From an uncultured Lachnospiraceae bacterium (GTDB taxonomy: Bacteria > Bacillota > Clostridia > Lachnospirales > Lachnospiraceae): a stretch of 35,262 nucleotides of DNA. Shown in pieces: positions 23,688-33,502 of the stretch. Where the stretch lies: NCBI GenBank assembly GCA_910588875.1, contig CAJURT010000037.1, positions 1-35,262 on the forward strand, in the 5' to 3' direction. The notes beneath the pieces were generated by a model. The model saw only the letters and a list, made by a program, of their open reading frames with translations, searched no databases and had not been told where the DNA came from. Made by a program: the position numbers and the translations under genes. The first letter of the stretch is position 1. Each line of letters opens with the position of its first letter.

Positions 23688-24782
23688 AACGCCTGCCCCT
23701 GCCGACGCGCCGCCGCCAAAGCCGCCAATCCCCCCCACTGCTGTGTTCTGCCCATAACCGCCGGCTCCTGGTTGGTTCCCGGGTTTGGCGTTCATCTGCA
23801 TCTGCTGCATATTCGCGGAGGAAGCAGCCCCCATAAAACCGCCTCCCGCATTCATGCCTGCCCCCATACCCATAAAGCCCGCCATCGCACCGTTCCGGTT
23901 CGATCCGGCTGCCTCCAGGCCACGGGCAATTGCCCCCTGCACATACCCCTCACGCACGTTGGGGTCACCCAGCATTGCACCCTGGTTGCGCATATTAATC
24001 AGCTTCTGGGACTCCGCATCATAGGAAATGCTGGCCAGGCCCACGCTCATTACCTCAAAGCCCCGTTCCCGTTTCCAGTCCTCATCCAGCACCTCTGACA
24101 TGTGGCGGCTAAGCACGGTCCCCTTGGAGAGGACAAAAGAGATTCGTTCGCCCTCCGCGGACATCCGGTTGATAGATGCCTGGAGCGCCTCCAGGAATTC
24201 GTTCATATACTGCTCATTGATAGAACCAATTTCCACATGGCCTGCATTCTTTGGCACCACCTGGGCATAAAACCGCAGCGGATCCGTAATCCGGATCGAA
24301 TAAGTGCCATGGGCCCGCAGGAATAACTCTGCATTGTAAAAGCTGTCAAAATAATTTACCGGATTTCGGGTGCCGAATTTAATTCCTTTAATCTCCTGCA
24401 GGTTGACGTAGAACACCTTCTGCACCCCTGGCGTCTCCCCGCCAAACCGGATCCGGTTAAAGGATTCCTTTAATGCATCCTTAAACTGTCCGTTGAACAG
24501 AGACGGCAGCGAGGAATTCTTCACGATATAGTAGCCCTCTTCCGCCGTGTAATCCACAACCTTCCCGCCATCCACCACCATCATAAACTGGTTCGGGTAG
24601 ACGTGGATGACTGCCCCGTCGGACACCGTGTTATCGCTTCCCTTGGTATTGGAGCCTTTCCGGATCTTCACGCCGCTTGCAAACACCGTCTGATCCCCCA
24701 TATTCCCCGGTTCCATAACCTCCAGCCACTGATCCGCCAGTGCACCCCTCATTGCTGTCACTGCTGCCTTAACGATTCCCAT
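23463..24782 (-). CDS. SPFH-domain (YdjL/virion-core-like) protein with three C-terminal zinc ribbons
   Basis: Protein of 439 residues. Residues about 20-260 form the SPFH_6-type domain seen in proteins annotated as virion-core-like or YdjL (EPGNMGDQTVFASGVKI, VYPNQFMMVVDGGKV, RFGGETPGVQKVFYVN, KFGTRNPVNYFD). Residues about 300-365 are a Gly/Met/Ala/Asn-rich low-complexity linker. Three tandem zinc ribbons follow. There is no transmembrane helix, so it would reach the membrane through partners or oligomerisation. It is first in the cassette with the zinc-ribbon anchor (8-base gap) and the TPM protein. ATG 24782 follows GGAGGATC. SPFH proteins organise membrane domains; the specific role is unknown. 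Confidence 0.85.
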   Translation of the reverse strand: MGIVKAAVTAMRGALADQWLEVMEPGNMGDQTVFASGVKIRKGSNTKGSDNTVSDGAVIHVYPNQFMMVVDGGKVVDYTAEEGYYIVKNSSLPSLFNGQFKDALKESFNRIRFGGETPGVQKVFYVNLQEIKGIKFGTRNPVNYFDSFYNAELFLRAHGTYSIRITDPLRFYAQVVPKNAGHVEIGSINEQYMNEFLEALQASINRMSAEGERISFVLSKGTVLSRHMSEVLDEDWKRERGFEVMSVGLASISYDAESQKLINMRNQGAMLGDPNVREGYVQGAIARGLEAAGSNRNGAMAGFMGMGAGMNAGGGFMGAASSANMQQMQMNAKPGNQPGAGGYGQNTAVGGIGGFGGGASAGAGVWVCRCGAKNSGKFCSECGSPKPDTESWTCQCGALNTGKFCSECGSPKPDSHTWVCRCGAVNSGRFCSSCGNPKE

Positions 24783-24873
24783 CCTATGATCCTCCGCTAT
24801 TTCCCTGAGGGGACAGCCGTTTCGAATTCTTCCAAACCGTTATCCCCTCATCCCCATACAGAATAATAACTTC

Positions 24874-26322
<1,449 letters not shown>

Positions 26323-26356
26323 ATAGCTGTCTCCCTTGCTTATTGTTTCAAATTTG

Positions 26357-26390
26357 ATTATATAACAAGACATCTTAAAAGAAAAGATGT
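26357..26390 (-). promoter_or_regulatory. Possible gltX promoter overlapping a small hairpin
   Basis: On the minus strand a TATAAT (26362-26357) lies 35 bases before the gltX ATG. The -35 position (TTTTCT) is weak. ACATCTT and AAGATGT (26390-26370) form a seven-pair hairpin that could weakly end the aminopeptidase transcript. Confidence 0.4.
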
Positions 26391-26402
26391 TTTTGCGAGC
26401 CC

Positions 26403-27773
26403 CTATTCCCTTTGGCCTTCCGGCCAAACCAGCCGGTATTCCCCATCCCCGTTTCCGCACACGGAGGAGGAGTACAGTTCCTTTGCCACCCGCACCAAAT
26501 AAGCCGTGTCCTTGCTTCCCGCCGTCTCATAGCAGGAATGCATCGCCAGCTGTGGCAAGCCAATGTCTACTGTGTTAAGCGCCACCTGTGAACTGGAGAT
26601 ATTTCCCAAAGTGGAACCGCCGAGCATGTCAGAACGGTTGAAAAACACCTGATAGGGGACGTTCACCCGCTGGCAGAGGGCCTTAAACAGCGCCCCGGAT
26701 ATGGCGTCCGTAGTATACTTCTGGTTTGCACTGTATTTGATAACAATCCCCCCATTCATAAAGGGGCGGTTTGTGGGATCTGCCTTATCCGGATGGTTCG
26801 GATGGATACTGTGGGCATTATCTGCCGACACCATAAAGCTGGATGCCAGCGCCATCAGATATTCTTCCTCGCTGCGCCCCATAGCCCTGTTCACCCGGTG
26901 CAGCACGTCACGCAGGAATGTGGATTCTGCCCCCTGCTTTGTCCCGCTCCCCACCTCCTCATTGTCCAGCACACAGTGAACCGCTGCACTATGCCCCGGC
27001 TTTGCCGCCAAAAAACCTTTCAATGAGGCGAATCCGCATTGCAGGTCATCCAGCCGCGGGGCTGCGATAAACTCACCGTCCAGCCCCAGCACCGTCCCCC
27101 TCATCCGGTTATACAAAAACAAATCCGTATCTAAAATGTCTTTTTCCTCAACCCCTGCCTCCTCTGCGATCAGCTTTAAAAAGCCTCCTTCCGCCGCCCC
27201 GCCGCAAAACAGCGGCAGCATGTCCTTCTGCATGTTAAACTCATAGCCCTCATTCGCCTTACGGTTCATATGGATGGCCAGGCCCGGGATGATCAGCAGA
27301 TCCCTGTCCACATTCACCAGCCTTGTGGCCACACCGTTTCCTGTGCGCACCACCACACGCCCCGCCACCGACAGGGGGCGGTCCATCCAGGGCGCACAAA
27401 GCAGCCCGCCATACCGCTCCACATTCAGCTTAACATACCGCTTCTCCACCTCGATCTCTGCATTATCCTTAATTTTTAATGCCGGGGAATCACTGTGGCT
27501 TGCCATAATCTGAAACCCTGTAAATTCCCTGTCCGGGATCCGGAATGCAATCAGGGCAGAATCATTTCTCGTCACATAGTATCCTGCCCCGCCCTCCAAT
27601 GTCCAGGCCTGTCCTTCCAAAAGCCGCTTAAACCCTGCCTGTTCCAGCATTGCTTTCATATTGGCAACCGCATGGAAGCTGGTGGGGCTACTGTCCAAAA
27701 ACTCCAGCAGTTCCCTGTTGACTTTTTCATCGATTTCCATATATCCTGCTTTATCTCCCATATCTGCAATCAT
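26403..27773 (-). CDS. apeB: M18-family aminopeptidase
   Basis: Zinc-dependent cytoplasmic aminopeptidase of 456 residues that removes N-terminal acidic or neutral residues. The family metal and catalytic motifs are visible: MASHSDSPALKIK near residue 90, DNEEVGSGTKQGA near residue 265, SADNAHSIHPNHPDK near residue 310, and MHSCYETAG near residue 405. ATG 27773 overlaps the HAD-gene stop by four bases (ATGA), suggesting coupling; in-frame ATGs at 27761 and 27740 are alternatives. Length is normal for the family. Confidence 0.92.
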   Translation of the reverse strand: MIADMGDKAGYMEIDEKVNRELLEFLDSSPTSFHAVANMKAMLEQAGFKRLLEGQAWTLEGGAGYYVTRNDSALIAFRIPDREFTGFQIMASHSDSPALKIKDNAEIEVEKRYVKLNVERYGGLLCAPWMDRPLSVAGRVVVRTGNGVATRLVNVDRDLLIIPGLAIHMNRKANEGYEFNMQKDMLPLFCGGAAEGGFLKLIAEEAGVEEKDILDTDLFLYNRMRGTVLGLDGEFIAAPRLDDLQCGFASLKGFLAAKPGHSAAVHCVLDNEEVGSGTKQGAESTFLRDVLHRVNRAMGRSEEEYLMALASSFMVSADNAHSIHPNHPDKADPTNRPFMNGGIVIKYSANQKYTTDAISGALFKALCQRVNVPYQVFFNRSDMLGGSTLGNISSSQVALNTVDIGLPQLAMHSCYETAGSKDTAYLVRVAKELYSSSVCGNGDGEYRLVWPEGQRE

Positions 27774-28381
27774 CCTCCCAGAGTCTCCAGCACTGCCTTT
27801 AACTTCTCAAAATCCCCGTCGCTAAAGCAATAACCATCCATTCCGCAGGCACGCGCCCCCTCAATATTCACCAACACATCATCAATAAAAAAGCATTCCT
27901 CCGGTTTTAACCCAAACCGTCGGAACAGATGCCCATAAATCTCCTTTTGTGGTTTGATGCATTTCACATCTGCGGAAAATAACAGGCCGTCAAAGCAGTC
28001 CACCGCCGGTATCACCTCCCGGTAACAGTCCAGAAGCCGGATTGCCGCATTGGAACATAGGTAAATCCCAAATCCCCGCTCCTTCAGCCTCCGGATCACC
28101 GGTTCCATTTCCTGGTACGTCCACATACAATAGTTGTGCCACTCCCTCAGGCAGGTTGCGGCTACTTCGTGGAGGCGTTCCGGCAGCCTGGTGCACATTA
28201 CCTTCAGCGCCCGCTCGTCTGTCAAAACCCCCATATCCAGCATCACCCATTCCGGCGATACAAAAACTGCAGTATGAACCCGCTTACGGTCATGCTCATT
28301 CTCTATAAAATGCTCACATACCCGCATGCCGTCATATCCCACCAGCACTTTTCCCATATCAAATACAATATTTTTAATCAT
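27770..28381 (-). CDS. HAD-superfamily hydrolase (subfamily IA, YihX-like)
   Basis: Cytoplasmic phosphatase-like protein of 203 residues. Motif I is VFDMGKVLV with the nucleophile Asp8; the second Asp of the usual DxD is replaced by Gly, as in the YihX / epoxide-hydrolase N-domain group. Motif II is in LCSNA (Ser), motif III is Lys in KPQKEIY, and motif IV is FIDD. The substrate is unknown, and the DxG variant leaves phosphatase activity uncertain. It has its own promoter and overlaps the following aminopeptidase gene. Confidence 0.87.
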   Translation of the reverse strand: MIKNIVFDMGKVLVGYDGMRVCEHFIENEHDRKRVHTAVFVSPEWVMLDMGVLTDERALKVMCTRLPERLHEVAATCLREWHNYCMWTYQEMEPVIRRLKERGFGIYLCSNAAIRLLDCYREVIPAVDCFDGLLFSADVKCIKPQKEIYGHLFRRFGLKPEECFFIDDVLVNIEGARACGMDGYCFSDGDFEKLKAVLETLGG

Positions 28382-28424
28382 CCGTGTCCTCCGTACCCTG
28401 TTATGTTTTCTATACCATTGTTTT

Positions 28425-28454
28425 ATTATACACCTGCCTCCCCCCTCCTGTCAT
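28425..28454 (-). promoter_or_regulatory. Promoter of the HAD-aminopeptidase operon
   Basis: On the minus strand ATGACA (28454-28449) and TATAAT (28430-28425) are separated by 18 bases, about 45 bases before the HAD ATG. Confidence 0.7.
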
Positions 28455-28474
28455 TCCCTTTTCACTATATCTTC

Positions 28475-28529
28475 CAAAAAGAAAAACGGTCTGGCAAAAT
28501 CCACATAGACTTGATTCTGCCAAACCGTT
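28475..28529 (-). terminator. Strong terminator after the wall-binding-repeat genes
   Basis: On the minus strand AACGGTTTGGCAGAATC (28529-28513) pairs with GATTTTGCCAGACCGTT (28501-28485), with two mismatches, across an 11-base loop. A T-rich tract follows. It lies about 50 bases after the stop of the 135-residue wall-binding protein. Confidence 0.88.
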
Positions 28530-28576
28530 TCCTTATTTGTAACTTCTGCCTTTACCTGCTTTATTGCCCAGCTGTC

Positions 28577-28984
28577 TTAGTTCCCTGGAATCCAGACCCC
28601 ATCTGCTCCGATCCGGTAACCGTCAATCTGGGTATCTGCTGCCATGACAAACTTGTTGGTCTCTGTGACCGGATAGAAATAATACCATTTCCCTGAAATC
28701 TCATACCATCCGGTAACCGCCTCTCCGGCAGGCCCGACATAGTAATACTTCCCATCCGTGTTGATCCACTTATTGGTCGCCATCGTACCGTCTTCATTCA
28801 GCCAGTACTGCCCCCCGTTCGTGATAATCCAGCGATTGGTCGCCATCGATCCATCTGAACGATAATAGTACCAGGAGGAACCCCTTGCCACCCAGCCTGT
28901 CTCCGCCATACATACCATGGCGCTAGACATCGTCATCATCGCTGCCAGCACTCCCACTGCCAAAAATTTTTTCCGGTTTCTCAT
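28577..28984 (-). CDS. Small secreted protein with cell-wall-binding (choline/glucan-binding-like) repeats
   Basis: Exported protein of 135 residues. A signal peptide runs to about residue 28 (VCMAE). The rest is a chain of about 20-residue aromatic repeats with W, Y, G and DG positions (SSWYYYRSDGSMATNRWI, GKYYYVGPAGEAVTGWY). It ends in GYRIGADGVWI. Such CW_binding_1 modules attach proteins to the envelope; there is no catalytic domain, so it is a pure binding module or decoy. ATG 28984 follows GGAGGG. It lies 32 bases after a related gene and is probably co-transcribed. Confidence 0.85.
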   Translation of the reverse strand: MRNRKKFLAVGVLAAMMTMSSAMVCMAETGWVARGSSWYYYRSDGSMATNRWIITNGGQYWLNEDGTMATNKWINTDGKYYYVGPAGEAVTGWYEISGKWYYFYPVTETNKFVMAADTQIDGYRIGADGVWIPGN

Positions 28985-29016
28985 CTTTTTCCCTCCAGTT
29001 TCTTTTATTTATGCAT

Positions 29017-29529
29017 TCACTGGATCCATCTTCCGTCCGCTCCCACACGGTAACCACCAGGAACCAGTGCATCTGCCGCCATAATACCACTCTTTAAAAA
29101 GTAGTAATATTCCCCGCCTACTACTTTCCAGCCATTCCTCAGGGCATAACCATTGGACTGGAAATAGTACCATTTCCCATCTTCTGTGCACACCCACTCA
29201 TCCGCTGCCATCTTGCCGTCCTCGCCAAGCCAGTAAGTCTCACCGTTCAGCTTCATGATCTGGCTGGCCAGCTTTCTTCCGTTAGAGTCCACATAATACC
29301 AGCCTGTGCCGTCATTCACCCATTGACTGGTGGCCATCGCCCCATCATTCCTGACCCAGTAAGGACCGCCCTCTGTGTCAATCCACACATCCTTCGCCAC
29401 CGTCCCGTCATCCAGGTAATAGAACCATTTATTCTCCGCTTTCCCCCACCCCTGTGCAAAGGACACAGTGGAAGAAAAAACAGATAAAACCAGCGCCAAT
29501 GCTGTTACCGCCCAAAATCTTTTCTTCAT
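29017..29529 (-). CDS. Secreted protein with cell-wall-binding repeats
   Basis: Exported protein of 170 residues. A signal peptide runs to about residue 25 (VSFAQ). It is followed by about six aromatic repeats (NKWFYYLDDGTVAKDVWI, TGWYYVDSNGRKLASQ, GKWYYFQSNGYALRNGW) and the end segment GYRVGADGRWIQ. It resembles the neighbouring 135-residue protein and the N-terminus of the 408-residue protein at 33503. There is no enzyme domain. ATG 29529 follows AGGAGGAATTAGG, with a good promoter about 45 bases upstream. Confidence 0.86.
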   Translation of the reverse strand: MKKRFWAVTALALVLSVFSSTVSFAQGWGKAENKWFYYLDDGTVAKDVWIDTEGGPYWVRNDGAMATSQWVNDGTGWYYVDSNGRKLASQIMKLNGETYWLGEDGKMAADEWVCTEDGKWYYFQSNGYALRNGWKVVGGEYYYFLKSGIMAADALVPGGYRVGADGRWIQ

Positions 29530-29575
29530 CCTAATTCCTCCTCAATATGTCACAAATAAACTTACAGATAATTTA

Positions 29576-29605
29576 ATCATACTCTTTTGTGGCATTACTT
29601 GTCAA
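29576..29605 (-). promoter_or_regulatory. Promoter of the wall-binding-repeat genes
   Basis: On the minus strand TTGACA (29605-29600) and TATGAT (29581-29576) are separated by 18 bases. The -35 box is a perfect match. It is placed to drive both wall-binding genes. Confidence 0.78.
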
Positions 29606-29666
29606 TCCTTTTCCTCGCTTCAATTCTGACAATTTTCTTTCATTCTTACCAAACCAATTGGGCTTC

Positions 29667-30989
29667 TTATACCTGCCGTGCCCGGGAGGAAAATCCCCGG
29701 AACCTGGCTACAAACACAGCCGCCCGGAAAATCCAGTCAATAAACATCCCCCACCAGACTCCCATCACTCCAACCTTCCATACTTTCACAAACAAATAGG
29801 CAAACCCGATCCGGAACGCCCACATTGAAAACACGGATACAGCCATGGTAAAACGGGCATCCAGGCCTGCCCTCAGCGTATTCGGCAATGGAAATGCCAA
29901 GGGCCATATCAGCATTCCGGCTGTGTGCATCAAAATCATGTTCCTGGCCAGTTCTGAGGCCTCCGGGGACAAATGATAGATCCCCACAATCGAATGGCTG
30001 AATAAGACCATGGCTCCACAGATCACAAACAGAAACCCATAATTAGCCAGGATCAGCTTTCTGGTATACTGCTTTGCCTGTTCGTATTCCCCGGCTCCCA
30101 CACATTGGCCCACAATCGTGATAAGCCCAAGCCCCAAAGCATTGCCTGGCAGATACTGAAGGGTGACCAGGTTCGATGCCACCGCAAAGCTGGCAATCGC
30201 CGCCGTCCCCAGCGTGGAAACCAGACTCTGCAGCGCAATCTTCCCAAACTGGAACATCCCGTTTTCCAGGCCGCTGGGAATCCCCACCCCCATAATCCGC
30301 TTCACCATATCCCTATCCGGCATCAGATCTTTCAGGCCGGAGACATGGATCACATTGCCCGGACGGGTAACCAAATACCCCATCAATACCGCCGCCACGA
30401 TCCGTGAAACCAGGGTTGGCCATGCAACCCCCTCCACTCCCATGCGGAGCCCGTAGATGCAGATGGCGTTGCCCACAATATTAATCCCGTTCATAACCAG
30501 GGAAGCCATCATGGAAACCCGTGAATTCCCCATGGAACGGAATAAGGCGGCCCCAGAATTATAAAGAGCCAGGAATACATAGGAAAGGGCAGTAATCCTG
30601 AAGTAAACTGCCGCATTTCCCATCACCGCGTCTTCCGCCTGGCCGAAAACCAGTTCCAGCAGGTGGCGCCCTCCCAGCAATGCTGTCCCTGCAAACAGCA
30701 CAGAACACACCACCGTAATCAGGATCAGCTGCCCTGCACCGTGACAGGCGGCCTCCAGCCTCTGTTTCCCGATATACTGGGAACATACCACTGCCCCGCC
30801 GGTTGCCAGGGCGGCAAGCAGCTGGATAATCAGAATACTGATAGAATCCACCAGCGCCACGCCGGACACTGCCGCTTCCCCTACTGCTGCCACCATCACC
30901 ACGTCCACCATACCTACAAGAACGGTCATAATCTGCTCCACGATCAGCGGGCCCAGAAGTTTAATCAGATCCTTTTTTGAAAATAACAT
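29667..30989 (-). CDS. MATE-family efflux transporter
   Basis: Inner-membrane antiporter or flippase-superfamily (MOP) protein of 440 residues with about 12 hydrophobic helices and internal two-fold symmetry. Family segments include PLIVEQIMTVLVGMVDVVM at the N-terminus, and GVALVDSISILIIQLLAALATGGAV. MATE proteins export cationic compounds. The gene starts 15 bases after an O-antigen-ligase-like gene in the same operon, so a link to envelope polymer export is possible but unproven. ATG 30989 (or GTG 30992) follows GGAGAGGG. Confidence 0.9.
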   Translation of the reverse strand: MLFSKKDLIKLLGPLIVEQIMTVLVGMVDVVMVAAVGEAAVSGVALVDSISILIIQLLAALATGGAVVCSQYIGKQRLEAACHGAGQLILITVVCSVLFAGTALLGGRHLLELVFGQAEDAVMGNAAVYFRITALSYVFLALYNSGAALFRSMGNSRVSMMASLVMNGINIVGNAICIYGLRMGVEGVAWPTLVSRIVAAVLMGYLVTRPGNVIHVSGLKDLMPDRDMVKRIMGVGIPSGLENGMFQFGKIALQSLVSTLGTAAIASFAVASNLVTLQYLPGNALGLGLITIVGQCVGAGEYEQAKQYTRKLILANYGFLFVICGAMVLFSHSIVGIYHLSPEASELARNMILMHTAGMLIWPLAFPLPNTLRAGLDARFTMAVSVFSMWAFRIGFAYLFVKVWKVGVMGVWWGMFIDWIFRAAVFVARFRGFSSRARQV

Positions 30990-31004
30990 CACAATCCCTC
31001 TCCG

Positions 31005-32669
31005 TCAGGCAACGCCATCCTTTTTTGACGCCTCTCCTTTGCTTGTCCGGCATCCTGCCACCCCAATGCTCAGAAGAAGCCACATCATCGGTGTCATCAG
31101 CGGAAGGCTGTTATTGATGATCGCCTGGAATGCATAGCAAAGCACTGCTCCCAGGGAGCCCATGATATATGGGTTCTTCTTCCAGTTTTTCCACATATAC
31201 CGAATGGATGCCCATAAAAATACCAGGTAGGCAGCTGTCCCTGCAATTCCGATTGTCAGCAAATAATGAAGGTACTCATTATGGGCGCAATCGTACAGTT
31301 TATTCGTTACCCTTGTCATCTCATAAATAATATTTTGGGTTGTCAGAATTCCAAATGTATCCGGCCCATACCCAAACAGTTTCTTTACCCAGGAAAACTC
31401 CTGGTACAATTTCACAGAAGCACCCCAGATATATCCTCTTTCACTCCCCCAATGCTTTGAAAAAACCAGATAGTTCCTGGCCGCCCCATACCGTTCACCG
31501 TGGCCGGCAACATTGGCGTCAAACAGCACAAAAACGATTCCCAGCAACACAATGAACGAAAAAATGCCCCAGGCATAGATAAACCGATTGCCGCAATTTC
31601 CGCTTTCTAAGTTCTTTTTCTTTCCATAGTACCAAAACCCTATAGCTACCGCCCACAATAAAGCCACAAGATATACCAGCCCCCCAAAGCTGGTTATTAC
31701 CTTAAATAGACTGTCCAAACCAATTACCTTGTCCCCAAACGCCCGGTTGACCCTGTCAATACATAATACCACAGTAAAAAATGATGCCAGCATCACCAGG
31801 TACCGGTTCACACATTCCCTATTTCTGAATACTGCAAATGGGATCAGGCCAAACAAGGCCGCGATTGCAAAATAAGCATTGTCACTGCAGCCCATGATAA
31901 TGGCAAAAAAGGAAACAACCATACAGATATAATACCATACGATGCGTATCTTTTTCTTCACTGTAAGGAACAAAGATGCACAAAATCCCATAATCATCCC
32001 CACATATGCCGTATAATAATTGATATTCCCTATAGTGGAAGTAAAAATGTCTGATTCTTCCAAGGGGATATCCGGCCCACGGAAATTAAGGACATCCAGC
32101 CTGAAATAATCCGTGATGCCTATCACACACATAATCATCCCCGTAACCAGGAACAACTCCAAAATCCATGCCTCCGGGCGCCAAAAACGGCTGATTATCA
32201 GATAAGCCAGCACATACAATGACAACAAAAACATCCCGCTATACCGCCCTTCATTCCCCCAGAAGGACTCATAAAAATAGTCCGAGCAAAAAGTAGAGAT
32301 GATCACCGCAGCCCAAAATATGACAACAGCAATATCCGCAACCAGAAAAGTCTTCTTCCAGTTCCTGGGCAAAAGGCGGCCCAGCATACTTTTTGTATGC
32401 GCTCCTTTATATTTCCCATAATCAATAGCCACCATGACCAATACCGCCGCCAGCAGCAAAACCAGCATCCCTATCACTGCCTGGTAATAGCAGATATATT
32501 TCACATCCATAATATTGGTATATGCTTCCTCATAAAGCAGAGGAAAAACAGTCATCAATATAAAAACGCACAGGCCAATAATATCGTTAACCGCCGATGA
32601 ACATGCCGACGAAAATGTGTCCTTTGCCGTATTCTGTGGCTTTTTTACATTTTTTCCAGTCTCTGCCAT
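31005..32669 (-). CDS. O-antigen ligase / Wzy polymerase family membrane protein
   Basis: Integral membrane protein of 554 residues with about 12-14 hydrophobic helices. The characteristic Wzy_C extracytoplasmic loop is near residue 400 (HWGSERGYIWGASVKLYQEF, KLFGYGPDTFG, DCAHNEYLHYLLTIG). Family members transfer or polymerise lipid-linked glycans; in Gram-positives they act on cell-wall or capsular polymers, or on protein glycans. No glycosyltransferase genes are adjacent, so the substrate is unknown. ATG 32669 is chosen because GAAGGAGGAG precedes it; an upstream in-frame start at 32717 falls in the promoter. It is followed by the MATE gene. Confidence 0.85.
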   Translation of the reverse strand: MAETGKNVKKPQNTAKDTFSSACSSAVNDIIGLCVFILMTVFPLLYEEAYTNIMDVKYICYYQAVIGMLVLLLAAVLVMVAIDYGKYKGAHTKSMLGRLLPRNWKKTFLVADIAVVIFWAAVIISTFCSDYFYESFWGNEGRYSGMFLLSLYVLAYLIISRFWRPEAWILELFLVTGMIMCVIGITDYFRLDVLNFRGPDIPLEESDIFTSTIGNINYYTAYVGMIMGFCASLFLTVKKKIRIVWYYICMVVSFFAIIMGCSDNAYFAIAALFGLIPFAVFRNRECVNRYLVMLASFFTVVLCIDRVNRAFGDKVIGLDSLFKVITSFGGLVYLVALLWAVAIGFWYYGKKKNLESGNCGNRFIYAWGIFSFIVLLGIVFVLFDANVAGHGERYGAARNYLVFSKHWGSERGYIWGASVKLYQEFSWVKKLFGYGPDTFGILTTQNIIYEMTRVTNKLYDCAHNEYLHYLLTIGIAGTAAYLVFLWASIRYMWKNWKKNPYIMGSLGAVLCYAFQAIINNSLPLMTPMMWLLLSIGVAGCRTSKGEASKKDGVA

Positions 32670-32707
32670 CTTGCAAACTCCTCCTTCTGTTTTTCTTTTA
32701 CCGACCA

Positions 32708-32736
32708 AGTATAACATCTTTCCTATGATTCCGCAA
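32708..32736 (-). promoter_or_regulatory. Promoter of the ligase-MATE operon
   Basis: On the minus strand TTGCGG (32736-32731) and TATACT (32713-32708) are separated by exactly 17 bases, about 40 bases before the ligase ATG. Confidence 0.65.
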
Positions 32737-32825
32737 CTTGAAGTCCCGGTTCTGCCGTCATAAACCTTAGCAATAATCTTAATTGTTAATTACATTTTTT
32801 AAAAGGGTCTATCCAAACCCTGAAA

Positions 32826-32838
32826 TATAATATATAAT
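32826..32838 (+). promoter_or_regulatory. Possible -10 region of the small lipoprotein gene
   Basis: Two overlapping TATAAT matches lie 48-60 bases before the lipoprotein ATG. No acceptable -35 box is visible at 17-18 bases, so this promoter would need an activator or is weak. Confidence 0.35.
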
Positions 32839-32885
32839 ACAGTTTGTCCAAAATATTTCGATTATTATTTAACAGGAGGTTTTAT

Positions 32886-33398
32886 ATGAAACTAGACAAA
32901 ACATTCAAAACAATATTGCTGGCTGCCGGCTGCGTACTGTTGTTATGCGGATGTACAAAAAGCAATATTGTCCGCACCGATGAGACCTTAGGGCCAGACT
33001 TCAATTATTATTCCGATATTGAGATTGATGAATCCCAGCTCCACGATGATGTGAACGACATCTATCTGGATCCCATCGATTATCCCATGGCCTCTGCGAT
33101 TGACTTCAAACTCCATCTGGATGAAGCCTACATCGATATTGACGTTATTGTCAAAGATGGCACCTCTCCAGAAGACACTGCATGGTTTGCCGACCAGGCC
33201 ATCAAAGGCATCAATGACCAGGTCTGTGTCCAGGACTTCTCCTATGGGGAATCCGACGACGATACCTTTGGCGGCTTATACCAGGACAATGAAATCCATT
33301 TAAAGGTATACGATGAATCTTCCTATAAGAATGGTACTCCTTTATATGAAACAGAGATCCCTATGGATGCCTATATGACCTTCGAAATCGCTTCATAG
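32886..33398 (+). CDS. Small acidic lipoprotein of unknown function
   Basis: Protein of 170 residues. ATG 32886 directly follows AACAGGAGG; an earlier in-frame TTG is not supported. A lipoprotein signal ends at the lipobox LLLCGC (Cys near residue 22). The mature part is rich in Asp and Glu with alternating beta-type segments (EAYIDIDVIVKDGTSPEDTAW) and no recognised domain. It would sit on the outer face of the membrane. It is the only plus-strand gene in the surface-protein region, flanked by a ligase operon reading away and a convergent wall-binding-repeat gene; a shared terminator separates it from the latter. Confidence 0.82.
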   Translation: MKLDKTFKTILLAAGCVLLLCGCTKSNIVRTDETLGPDFNYYSDIEIDESQLHDDVNDIYLDPIDYPMASAIDFKLHLDEAYIDIDVIVKDGTSPEDTAWFADQAIKGINDQVCVQDFSYGESDDDTFGGLYQDNEIHLKVYDESSYKNGTPLYETEIPMDAYMTFEIAS

Positions 33399-33412
33399 CT
33401 TCATAACTAACC

Positions 33413-33449
33413 AGAGCCAGGGGCTGTTCTCTGATTTGCCCCTGGCTCT
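33413..33449. terminator. Bidirectional terminator between convergent genes
   Basis: AGAGCCAGGGG and CCCCTGGCTCT form a perfect 11-pair stem with a 15-base loop. On the plus strand a T-rich stretch (TATCTTTTT) follows shortly after. On the minus strand the tail is weaker. It serves the lipoprotein gene and probably the convergent surface-protein gene. Confidence 0.85.
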
Positions 33450-33502
33450 GATTCTATCTTTTTACTTCTATATCCACTTCTATTCTACCGCTATTCTTGC
33501 TT

